From the NCBI RefSeq assembly GCF_039414295.1, contig NZ_JBCITM010000017.1:12392-76391 (forward strand): DNA of 64,000 nt. Direction: 5' to 3'. The translations under genes and the position numbers were made by a program. The notes below the pieces were generated by a model. It saw nothing but the letters and a program-made list of their open reading frames with translations. It did not search any database and was not told the DNA's origin. Numbering within the stretch: position 1 is the stretch's first letter; the number at the start of each line of letters is the position of its first letter. The DNA is from Anoxynatronum sibiricum. Lineage in GTDB: Bacteria > Bacillota > Clostridia > Peptostreptococcales > Tindalliaceae. Shown piece by piece: positions 25,943 to 34,162 of the stretch.

Positions 25943-28075
25943 ATGAAAGAGTTTAAAAGTGACTTCATGAGAGCATGGATACAATCATATAATCAATATA
26001 ATCGCTTTGAATTTTTTGAGTTTCAAATCGACTTATCAAAGGGTAAACATATGCTGTATGATAAAGTGGCCGAAGTTTCTTTTGAAGACGATGATCTGAA
26101 AAAGCAATATTATCGTGAAATAGAAGGCTATTTTTTAAACGATGCACAGTATCGCACCAAGTACAATTTAGAGATATATGGTGACTTAGTGAGAATTAGA
26201 AAACAGTTTTTGCCTGGTATTAACAGGATGAATGACTTCAAAAGAAATCATGGTAACATATCATTGACAGAGATCGCATTTTATAATATTGATGAAAATA
26301 AACGCAACTCGTTACGTCTTGTATGGGAAGAAAACAGGTGCCTGCCTACTTTTCGCGGCAAGCCTTTATTGATTGTGAGCGAGCACTATCAACAGCTTGA
26401 ACTGATGTTAAGATATTTGGAAAAAATAGGAGCAACGCATTCAATCAGTGTGTTGGTTAAGGTGCATGAGGTCATCAATGAGCCCACGTATGAAGAGCTG
26501 TTGCATTTAGTACGACGGTTCGACAAATTAGAGATTGACATCCAATTGGATCAATCAGACGAGCCGTACATCAATCCAGCCCATCCATCATTTGGTCAGC
26601 AGGAGCGGTTAACCATTCTGTTGGGCGAATTAAGCCTGTATCGGGTCAATGATATACCGGGAGATAAACTAATCATCGGAAATGCGTTGAATCCTTATTC
26701 ACAGGGCTTCACCAATTTATTTGAAGTGTATGGGGATGGCGTGCATCCCTTTCTGGCATATATAAAAAAGAATGAGTTCGCTTACAAAAATTGCACGATG
26801 GTTGAGAAGGGAGCCTATTCACTCTACCATTATGCGCACCAGTTACATGAAAACGACAAACGATTAGCTTCTAATTATTATGAATATGACATGCAGCACA
26901 CGCCGTCATTACCTTCGCAAATCAGCTTATATCATCGTGCAAATCCCCCGTTGCAGTATGCGAAAGCCGTCATTCATCCAAAAGAATTACAGCATGTCAC
27001 ATTTGTCTCTCCGTATCAAACCCAAAAAGACCTGGTGTATCCGAGGGCTTACTTCAAAAACAAAAGTGGTGATTATGTATACTTAAACGGGTTGTATTTT
27101 TACACAGAAAAACTGAGAGATGAATATAATGCCGGCATCTCCCCTAAAGAAAAGAAATTAACCCTTAAGAATTTTTATATGGATTATTTATACTATCAAG
27201 AGGGGATAGAACTACCGCCTTTGTTTAACAAAGCATTCGTTGGCATTACAAGGGATGGGGATGTAATTGCTGGCAATAGAGTCATTAACAAAGCTAAAAT
27301 CAAGCTTTTAAACAGCACGTATGAACTGGAAGAAAGTCAGATCAATCCCATGGACGGGGAACAAGCCGTTTTCTTGATGACGCCATTTGATGGCAATTCA
27401 GCTGAGAAGATGAAGAACCGCTACAATTTAGTGTTCATTAATAATGTGCTGCAGGACTTTTTTTATGGGACTCGAACCGTACCGCCAACGGCCATTGTCT
27501 TATCTTTCAAATACTTTGATTTTAATCTTATCAGTGAAATGGCAACAGTATCCATGCACATGGAAATTGATTATCCGAAAGACATATCTAAAAGCACGTG
27601 GGATCAGGTCGTGGTGGCAGCGGGTGGCGGCACCTTTCTCTATAAAAATGGTGAGAACTTAGTTGAAACCTACGCCAAGCAATTATCAAATTTTGAGAAT
27701 GAAGGGTGGTTGCATGAGAATTCTTTAAAGTCACAAGAAACCATTGTGCACGAATTCAAAAAAGGGCCTCGCAGCGTCATTGGAAAAACATTAGCCGGCG
27801 AGATCCTGCTATATTCTTTTTCTGGTAGAATGAAAGAGAGCGAGGGGGCCAGATTTGATGAGGTGGTGGGCCATGTTTTAAGGGAGCATCAAGACTTGGA
27901 TTGGCTGGTGAATTTAGATGGCGGGGCATCCAGTTGTCTGGGATATGCCAGCCAAGGTGTTTTTACCGAATTAAATATTCCCTGTGCTTCAAAATACAAT
28001 GCGACTGGCATGGTGAGACCCGTCAATTCCTTTTTTGTGTTTCAGCTGAAATGCAATGAGGAAAATAAAAAATGA
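25943..28075 (+). CDS. Large protein with C-terminal phosphodiester glycosidase (NAGPA-like) domain
   Basis: 710 residues with no signal peptide or membrane segment. The first about 430 residues are not recognised. The C-terminal part (about 445-705) resembles the phosphodiester glycosidase family (human uncovering enzyme NAGPA; bacterial DUF2233): AFVGITRDGDVIAGNRV, GPRSVIGKT-type and the terminal VNLDGGASSCLGY. Such enzymes release a sugar from a sugar-1-phosphate diester. The AT-rich gene follows the permease and shares its operon, so it may process an imported phosphodiester. The N-terminal region contains ELYRVNDIPGDKL-like stretches without known motif. ATG 25943 is chosen by the RBS. 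Confidence 0.72.
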   Translation: MKEFKSDFMRAWIQSYNQYNRFEFFEFQIDLSKGKHMLYDKVAEVSFEDDDLKKQYYREIEGYFLNDAQYRTKYNLEIYGDLVRIRKQFLPGINRMNDFKRNHGNISLTEIAFYNIDENKRNSLRLVWEENRCLPTFRGKPLLIVSEHYQQLELMLRYLEKIGATHSISVLVKVHEVINEPTYEELLHLVRRFDKLEIDIQLDQSDEPYINPAHPSFGQQERLTILLGELSLYRVNDIPGDKLIIGNALNPYSQGFTNLFEVYGDGVHPFLAYIKKNEFAYKNCTMVEKGAYSLYHYAHQLHENDKRLASNYYEYDMQHTPSLPSQISLYHRANPPLQYAKAVIHPKELQHVTFVSPYQTQKDLVYPRAYFKNKSGDYVYLNGLYFYTEKLRDEYNAGISPKEKKLTLKNFYMDYLYYQEGIELPPLFNKAFVGITRDGDVIAGNRVINKAKIKLLNSTYELEESQINPMDGEQAVFLMTPFDGNSAEKMKNRYNLVFINNVLQDFFYGTRTVPPTAIVLSFKYFDFNLISEMATVSMHMEIDYPKDISKSTWDQVVVAAGGGTFLYKNGENLVETYAKQLSNFENEGWLHENSLKSQETIVHEFKKGPRSVIGKTLAGEILLYSFSGRMKESEGARFDEVVGHVLREHQDLDWLVNLDGGASSCLGYASQGVFTELNIPCASKYNATGMVRPVNSFFVFQLKCNEENKK

Positions 28076-28088
28076 ATAGGTAATGAAT

Positions 28089-29084
28089 ATGAAAAATAAA
28101 AATCTAACCATCAAAGACATCAGTGAACTATCAGGTGTGTCCATTCGAACGGTATCAAGGGTTATTAACAATCATCCTAATGTGAAAACCAAGACAAGGG
28201 AAAAAGTGCAGGCAATCTTAGATGAAACGCACTTCAATGTTAATATTTATGCAAAAAATTTGAGAGTCAAATCCATCTACCACATTATTGTCAGTGTGGA
28301 AAAACAAAACACGCCTTTCATTGGACAATGGTACATGAATTTATTTCAAAGTTTGAATGGATATGCCAAAAAGTATGGATACAAACTAATCCTTCACCAA
28401 ATTGATCATTTAGATACCAACCGCAATTCGATCTTTGCTGAAGGGATAGCAGACGGCTTACTACAGCTGAATACGAGGAAAAAACCATCGACAGGCCACA
28501 CGCAAAGGGAAGATGATCTGCCGACAGTCACGCTGGGCAAATCATTAATCAATCAAAAAACCCCTTATGTGGATATCGATAATTATGATGCCATTTATAA
28601 TGCGGTCATTTATCTAAAGAATCTTGGCTGCCGAAAGATTCACTTCTATTTAGGAAGCCTGGCGTATACAGTGAACGAAGAAAGGCAACAGGGATTCATA
28701 GATGGGGTAACCCGCTTTCAATTAGAACATGAAATCATCACAGACATTCGCACCTCTCAAGATGGGTACAATCATGTCATGAGTGTGCCCAAAGAGAAAA
28801 TGCCTGATGGAATAATTGTATCGGGAGACGAGAAAGCGCTGGGAGTATTAAAAGCGCTCAACATCAGAAAAATAGCGATTCCAGAAAAAACGAAAGTGGT
28901 TGGATTTGATGGCATTCCGATGTCGGCGTATTATTCCCCTTCGCTCACGACCATCGATCAGAATTCAGATGAAATAGCGAAAGCAATGATTGAATCCCTT
29001 AAAGATATTTTTGAAGGAAAGACGCCACTGTCTAAAATTATTAAAAGTAACTTTATCATCAGAGAAACGACTGAAACACCATAA
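28089..29084 (+). CDS. LacI-family transcriptional regulator
   Basis: 331 residues: HTH and hinge (about 5-60; LTIKDISELSGVSIRTVSRVINN) and a periplasmic-binding-like sensor domain (about 62-330) with FDGIPMSAYYSPSLTTIDQ near the C terminus. The 28089 ATG fits AGG at 28078-28080; ATG 28083 is too close. It lies inside the operon whose promoter carries the candidate operator at 21967, so negative autoregulation by an imported sugar-like ligand is likely. Confidence 0.9.
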   Translation: MKNKNLTIKDISELSGVSIRTVSRVINNHPNVKTKTREKVQAILDETHFNVNIYAKNLRVKSIYHIIVSVEKQNTPFIGQWYMNLFQSLNGYAKKYGYKLILHQIDHLDTNRNSIFAEGIADGLLQLNTRKKPSTGHTQREDDLPTVTLGKSLINQKTPYVDIDNYDAIYNAVIYLKNLGCRKIHFYLGSLAYTVNEERQQGFIDGVTRFQLEHEIITDIRTSQDGYNHVMSVPKEKMPDGIIVSGDEKALGVLKALNIRKIAIPEKTKVVGFDGIPMSAYYSPSLTTIDQNSDEIAKAMIESLKDIFEGKTPLSKIIKSNFIIRETTETP

Positions 29085-29104
29085 ATGAAACGGGGAGAGA
29101 CCAT

Positions 29105-30319
29105 ATGAAACTGGGCATTGTAATAAATGTTTACGTAGCAGCAGACAAAAACGTCTATCATACTTTTGATCATCCTACTTATCTTGATGAATTTGAAAAG
29201 GTTGAAACGCTCTCCCACACCATTCAATCGATTAATGCGTTAGAGGCGATTGAAGAAGATGTTAAACTTTATCTGTTCGGGATAGATGTTTCCAAAGCGA
29301 CTGCCAATGACGCGATCATCGAGGCAAAAATCAACAAAATTGTCGAAACTTCAAAATACCCGTATGAAATTATCACAAATAGCCATATTGCTGGGAATCA
29401 AAAAAAGTATGATTCAGATTTTTATTCAGTGGAGAACTATTCGACGATTCGCAACCAGGGGTTCTTATATGCGGCAGAAGATGACATGGATTATGTCATT
29501 CAAATTGACGATGATGAAATACTGAGAGAATCGTATCTTGTCACGCTGAGGGCATTACTATGCCAGCATAGCGATAAATCTATTTTTACTGCGCCGTACG
29601 AGAAGAACGGAACAGTGATGATCACAACGAAAGACGATTTGAAAAGCTGGGAAAAGTTTTCTTCGATGAATAAAGATATGACAAAACTTATGAGTGATCC
29701 TACGATTAAAGAGTCTATATTTGGTTTTGGAGGGAATATGATTATCCACAAGGATGTATTTGAAACCATGTTTCACCCAGAAGATGTGACGCGGGGCGAA
29801 GATTTTTCATTTTTGTTAGCCACAAGGCTATTGTATGAAAACGGCAATGCGTTAACAGCCACGAACAAACATGATGCGCGGTATCGTTCATTCTTCGTAC
29901 CGGATCAAGCCTTAACGATTATTCACAAACCTCCTTATGAAGCCAAAAAAGAGTATTTGTTCTATCTGGAAAAAAACCTGACACGTTTTATATATGATTG
30001 GGGAAGATTCAAGTCGCAAAGTCATTTGGATAGCCAGGGTTTAGAATCATTGTCCTTTTACATGAGCAAAATGATCGATCATCACAACATGAAAGATAAG
30101 GTGGGGGAAATCCTTGAAGAACTATCGGCCAGGCATGATAACAAAAAGCTGAATGAATTAAGAGACAAACTCTACCTTATAATAGATCAAGTGAGCCAAG
30201 AAAACCTGTATGACAAATTTGCCAGGAGGCAAAAAGAGTACACCGATCTGGTGAAAACAATTAAGGCTGCCTCAAATAACCCGTCGAAGGAAAATCGGGC
30301 TTCAGACACGACTCAATAA
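29105..30319 (+). CDS. Glycosyltransferase-like protein (GT-A type, unassigned)
   Basis: 404 residues. The region IQIDDDEILRESYL (about 140) has the acidic cluster expected for a metal-binding site of GT-A-fold enzymes, and VENYSTIRNQGFLYAAEDDMDY precedes it as in family-2-like enzymes. There are no membrane segments, and the C terminus is coiled-coil rich. Preceded by a good RBS (GGGGAGAG). Last gene of the LacI-regulated operon. It could build or modify the glycan that the operon imports, or glycosylate another molecule; the assignment rests on weak motifs. Confidence 0.6.
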   Translation: MKLGIVINVYVAADKNVYHTFDHPTYLDEFEKVETLSHTIQSINALEAIEEDVKLYLFGIDVSKATANDAIIEAKINKIVETSKYPYEIITNSHIAGNQKKYDSDFYSVENYSTIRNQGFLYAAEDDMDYVIQIDDDEILRESYLVTLRALLCQHSDKSIFTAPYEKNGTVMITTKDDLKSWEKFSSMNKDMTKLMSDPTIKESIFGFGGNMIIHKDVFETMFHPEDVTRGEDFSFLLATRLLYENGNALTATNKHDARYRSFFVPDQALTIIHKPPYEAKKEYLFYLEKNLTRFIYDWGRFKSQSHLDSQGLESLSFYMSKMIDHHNMKDKVGEILEELSARHDNKKLNELRDKLYLIIDQVSQENLYDKFARRQKEYTDLVKTIKAASNNPSKENRASDTTQ

Positions 30320-30361
30320 GTGATTATATGGCGCTGGATAGATGAGACAAAACCGGCGTTT

Positions 30362-31108
30362 TCAGATCGTCCATTGATCATGGACGATGCCCCGCAAGAT
30401 CCAGCTGCCATGCTGTTCTTCCAATACGAGCCGCAGGCTGCACCAGTCGATTCCGCCATAGTCAGGATCAAAGCCTGTAAAGTGAAACTCAACAAACTCG
30501 GCGGCAGGGTACGCCTCATCCAGGTTAATGAGGGAGTTGCCGGTGCCAACGATGGTGTTGTTGCCAATCAGGTGGGGGTTGGCAAAATCCTGATCGTAAA
30601 TGAAGCGGTCATAATACTGGGCAAAAGTTTGATCAATGGGGTGCCCTGAGCCGTCAAAACCACCCCAGGTATAGATGGTTGAATCCTGGAGAAGGGTTCC
30701 CAGTTCCTGGGGCAAAAAAACCAAATCCTCGCTCACATCCACGTAACCATAAGGGGAGAACCGAACCCCTTCATCGGGGTCCACATAAAGGGCCACAGCT
30801 TCGAAGTCCTGTTCAGCGATGAGATCTACCAATGTCAGGGCCGTTATCAGTAAAGACTCGGGGGTGGAGCCAGTTTGGTTCAGTTGGTTTTCCAGAGAAG
30901 ACAATTGGTTGTCCAGCCGCTCCTTTTCTTCTCGCAGTGCTGTAATGAGGATATCCTGCTCATCAATGGTCGCCTGCAAAGCAGCGGTTTCCACGTCGTG
31001 AGACGCGTCATTGGGGGTGTCTGCTGGTGTGGGTGTGCAGCCGGCCAGCAGTAGCAGGGCAGCCAGCAGCAGAAGCAGTAAAGAGGTAAATGGGTGAATT
31101 TTTCTCAT
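30362..31108 (-). CDS. Lipoprotein of unknown function
   Basis: 248 residues: lipobox LLLLAGCTPT (Cys about 24), a coiled coil (about 45-80, with EEKERLDNQLSSLENQL) and a compact C-terminal domain (about 85-248) rich in aromatic residues (SPYGYVDV, FHFTGFDPDYGG, GSWILRGIVHDQW). It is anchored outside the cell. I do not recognise the family from memory; the C-terminal domain looks like small NTF2-like or SH3-like modules found in clostridial lipoproteins, which is a guess. Convergent with the glycosyltransferase-like gene. Confidence 0.75.
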   Translation of the reverse strand: MRKIHPFTSLLLLLLAALLLLAGCTPTPADTPNDASHDVETAALQATIDEQDILITALREEKERLDNQLSSLENQLNQTGSTPESLLITALTLVDLIAEQDFEAVALYVDPDEGVRFSPYGYVDVSEDLVFLPQELGTLLQDSTIYTWGGFDGSGHPIDQTFAQYYDRFIYDQDFANPHLIGNNTIVGTGNSLINLDEAYPAAEFVEFHFTGFDPDYGGIDWCSLRLVLEEQHGSWILRGIVHDQWTI

Positions 31109-31216
31109 GAGATCCGCTCCTTGTACTTCGGTTTGAACAGCTTGAACAGCTTGAATAGCGACATCATCAACGACGAATCAATCATATGATCAATTGCTTC
31201 ATCAAGAATCTGATAG

Positions 31217-31900
31217 TCATTCCACTGACTGGCACAACCGAACCATTTCCGCAGCCGGGTCCAGCAGGGGAATGGCAGTGACACCCTCCAGAGAAGCCTT
31301 CAGGTAAGGGAAGTGGGTGCAGCCGAGAATCAGCACTTCCACTGCGGCTGCTTCAAAAAACCGCACCAGCTGAAGAAGTCCGAAAGAGCGAAGAATCTCC
31401 CGGGGATCAGTCCCTTTTTCAATTTCAACGGCAATTTCAAGCATGGCGGCACCGATCACTTGGGCCGCCTCATTTTGTGTCAAAATCACTTTTTCGATGC
31501 CGCCCAGTGACTGACAGTTGGCGGCCATAAGACCAATGCGCCGGTACCGGTCAGCTCCCAGGCGGTACACATCAAGGGGAGTGATTACCCGCAGGCCGGT
31601 TTCTTTCGCGGCGGCCGGTGGGTCGATGGCAGCACTGAGGGAGTTGCAGTACAGGCAGACAGTTTGAATGCCATGATCCTGCTTTAATCGGTTCATCTCA
31701 GTTACCACCAGTCGGTGGAGCTTGATGGGTGAGAGAATTTGAAGGGCCGAGGCCTCCTCTGGGGTGTCTGAAATCCCAATGGCAATGGTGGGCACGCCCT
31801 GCTGCTGAAAAAAAACTTCTCCCAGGTGGGCATCAAAATGAGTGCCACCGATGAGACCAACGGGGAAGTTCGTGGATGAAGAAGCGGTTGGTGAAGGCAT
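31217..31900 (-). CDS. Aspartate/glutamate racemase-family protein
   Basis: 227 residues of the Asp/Glu/hydantoin racemase superfamily. Both active-site cysteines are present in the contexts VCLYCNSLSAA (about 85) and LILGCTHFPYL (about 195), so a cofactor-free two-base racemase or related isomerase is likely. AAAGGGAG precedes the ATG. A decayed fragment of a close relative lies at 21728-21835. Neighbour LysR gene at 32007 lies upstream on the same strand and could regulate it. Confidence 0.88.
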   Translation of the reverse strand: MPSPTASSSTNFPVGLIGGTHFDAHLGEVFFQQQGVPTIAIGISDTPEEASALQILSPIKLHRLVVTEMNRLKQDHGIQTVCLYCNSLSAAIDPPAAAKETGLRVITPLDVYRLGADRYRRIGLMAANCQSLGGIEKVILTQNEAAQVIGAAMLEIAVEIEKGTDPREILRSFGLLQLVRFFEAAAVEVLILGCTHFPYLKASLEGVTAIPLLDPAAEMVRLCQSVE

Positions 31901-32006
31901 AAAATCACTCCCTTTTGATCATCTTGTATTAGATGGACTATAATCATGTAGACGATAGAGGCGCGGTGGATGTTTCATCGGTTGATGCTGTCAACAGATT
32001 TTGTGC

Positions 32007-32903
32007 TCATGGTGTCGGCGGGTGAGGCCGCACCTGGCGGGCCACCTGCAAAAACGCCTGTACCACAGGAGAAGCCAATTGCCGGTGGGTGGTGACCAGA
32101 TGAATGTTGCGGTACACCCGGGGATTCAGGGGCAGGCGCTCCACTTCATAGGCGGTTTTGGTCAGCGCCGATTCAGCTACCAGTGTGATCCCCAGTCCCA
32201 CCTCCACCATGGCGAAAACCGTTGACATCAGCTGAAACCGGTATTTGATGCGGGGGCGTACCTGGTGAGCCTGAAAGAGCTGTTCCAGATAAGTGTCCTG
32301 GGCATTGTCGGGCAGGATGAGGGGGTAATGAGACAGTGCTTCCAGTGGCAATGACCCGCAGAGTCGGGCAGGCGCTTCAGCCAGTACGCTGCTGTGGTGA
32401 CGGGGCAGCACTGCCACCACTTCATCCACAAAATAGGGGAGGGCATAGAACCGGTCATCCAAGTGGGTATCCAGCAAAAACCCCACATCAATTCGCGCCT
32501 GAAGCAGTTGCTCCTTAATCATTTCATACCCATCGTCGAAAAAATCAATGGCAATATTGGGATACCGTTCATCAAAAACTTTGAAAATATCAGGCAGAAT
32601 ACGGGTGGAGGCACTGGCAAAGCTGCCTACCCGAAGTTTGCCCGACTCCAGTTGATTAACGGCATGTACCTGGTTCAGCAGCCGGTCTTCGGCCGCCACC
32701 AGGGCATCCACATAGGGAATCATGGAAATGCCTTCCTCGGTTGGGCGAACAGCCCCCTTTGATCGGTGAAAGAGAAGGAATCCCATTTCCTTTTCCAGGG
32801 CAGCGACCGCATGACTGACGGCAGACTGTGTCAGGTGAAGGGCTTCAGCCGCTAAAGTAAAACTTCCTGTTTCAATGATTTTCTGAAAGATGCGATAACG
32901 CAT
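32007..32903 (-). CDS. LysR-family transcriptional regulator
   Basis: 298 residues: N-terminal winged HTH (about 1-60; GSFTLAAEALHLTQSAVSHAVAALEKEMG) and a LysR substrate-binding domain (about 88-295). RBS AAAGGGTGG before the ATG. Transcribed away from the YczE-type gene; the 300-base region between them may hold its operator. Confidence 0.92.
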   Translation of the reverse strand: MRYRIFQKIIETGSFTLAAEALHLTQSAVSHAVAALEKEMGFLLFHRSKGAVRPTEEGISMIPYVDALVAAEDRLLNQVHAVNQLESGKLRVGSFASASTRILPDIFKVFDERYPNIAIDFFDDGYEMIKEQLLQARIDVGFLLDTHLDDRFYALPYFVDEVVAVLPRHHSSVLAEAPARLCGSLPLEALSHYPLILPDNAQDTYLEQLFQAHQVRPRIKYRFQLMSTVFAMVEVGLGITLVAESALTKTAYEVERLPLNPRVYRNIHLVTTHRQLASPVVQAFLQVARQVRPHPPTP

Positions 32904-32954
32904 GTCGCCACCCTTTCATGAATAAATCTCATGACAGCAATTAAAAACATTCAT

Positions 32955-32983
32955 TTTACTAATGCTGCTGCTTCCATTATAAT
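32955..32983 (+). promoter_or_regulatory. Weak promoter candidate before the YczE-type gene
   Basis: TTTACT at 32955-32960 and TATAAT at 32978-32983 with 17 bases between. The -10 is perfect, the -35 poor, so activation by the divergent LysR protein is possible. The leader downstream (33040-33205) has short CATCACC repeats and no clear riboswitch. Confidence 0.4.
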
Positions 32984-33205
32984 CATGATTACAAGAAGAA
33001 TGCAAGTCATCACAAGAAAGATGATTCAACCTTTGACCTCAACCAAAAATCATCAACAAATAACATCACCCAGCATCACCTAACATCACCTCAAAGAGCA
33101 GCTAATCTCCGATGCATAGAGATGGTGATGAAACCGGAGCATCGAAACTGGGTCACCTTAATGAGCGGCAGTGCCGCAGCAACCCACATGAAAGGTTGGG
33201 GTAAG

Positions 33206-33949
33206 ATGAGCGTTGTGAACATGATAATAAAACCAAAAGGTCAGCCATTCACCAAATCCTTGTTCTGGCTTTTTCCCAAGCTCATCATTGGTCTTTTTTT
33301 GGCAGCGCTGGGAACAGTGATGATGATTCACGCCAACATCGGGCTATTCCCCTGGGGAATTCTCAATGCGGGACTGGTGAACGTTACCGGCATTTCCTTT
33401 GGCGTCTGGAGCCAGATCATCGGGTTGTTCATCATCGTTATGATGACACTGTTCAAATTCTATCCCGGTATCGGCACGATTTTCGACATGTTTTTTGTGG
33501 GTTTTTTCATCGATCTGCTGGAGCTGATGGCAGTGGTGCCCACGCCTTCGGGCCTGGTGTCTCAGGTGGGCTTCTCCATGGCGGGGCTTTTCGTTCTTTC
33601 CTATGGGGTATCCCTCTACATGAGCTGCGGCTTGGGAGCCGGCCCCCGGGATGGGCTGATGCTCATGCTCATGAAGCTGACCAGCAAATCAGCAGGGGTG
33701 GTGAAAACAGCCATCGAAATCACCGTCACGCTGCTGGGTTTGGCACTGGGGGGGCCCTTTGGCTTTGGAACCATTCTGCTGGCACTGACAGGCGGTAAGG
33801 TGATGGCCCTGGTCTTTAAGTGGACAGGCTTTGACGCTCATGCTGTTGAACAGAAAAATGTGGTGCAGTTTTGGCGGGATCATGTGGCACCCCGGCGAGT
33901 CGCAAGCCAAAGTACTTTCTCAGAGGGGCTGTCAGATAAAGTGGTGTAA
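33206..33949 (+). CDS. YczE/YitT-type membrane protein
   Basis: About 247 residues with five or six membrane helices and the family motif SCGLGAGPRDGLMLMLM (about 135) and LGGPFGFGTILLALTGGKVM. Function of this family is unclear. The start is uncertain: in-frame ATGs at 33122, 33188 and 33206 exist and none has a strong RBS; 33206 puts the hydrophobic core near the N terminus. It is divergent from the LysR gene, which may control it. Confidence 0.78.
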   Translation: MSVVNMIIKPKGQPFTKSLFWLFPKLIIGLFLAALGTVMMIHANIGLFPWGILNAGLVNVTGISFGVWSQIIGLFIIVMMTLFKFYPGIGTIFDMFFVGFFIDLLELMAVVPTPSGLVSQVGFSMAGLFVLSYGVSLYMSCGLGAGPRDGLMLMLMKLTSKSAGVVKTAIEITVTLLGLALGGPFGFGTILLALTGGKVMALVFKWTGFDAHAVEQKNVVQFWRDHVAPRRVASQSTFSEGLSDKVV

Positions 33950-34070
33950 CACGAATGACAGCGAAACAGGCAGAGAAATAGAGAATCATAGAAATAGAGA
34001 ATCGTAGAAATAGAGCAGAAGAGCAGTAGATAGATTTATAAGTGCATCAATAAACGGATCAACACATACA

Positions 34071-34113
34071 AAAGCACTGGTTTTCAGAAGACAACTTCTG
34101 GAACCAGTGCTTT
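34071..34113. terminator. Bidirectional terminator between the YczE-type and reductase genes
   Basis: AAAGCACTGGTT and AACCAGTGCTTT enclose an inner stem CAGAAG/CTTCTG. It serves the plus-strand YczE-type gene and, on the minus strand, the FMN/FAD reductase. Confidence 0.8.
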
Positions 34114-34162
34114 CGCTTATGAAATCATATCAAAAGATGGAAATCAGTCGTGGTCTCCTGCG

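Noticed and set aside
30543..30560. GCCAACGATGG-like string that resembles the LacI operator
   Set aside because: It is inside the coding region of a minus-strand lipoprotein gene and is only part of the palindrome.
33122..33205. Possible SAM-type riboswitch in front of the YczE-type gene
   Set aside because: GCAGCAACCC and AAGGTTGGGG recall S-box pieces, but the kink-turn and closing helix cannot be matched to the consensus, so no riboswitch is claimed.
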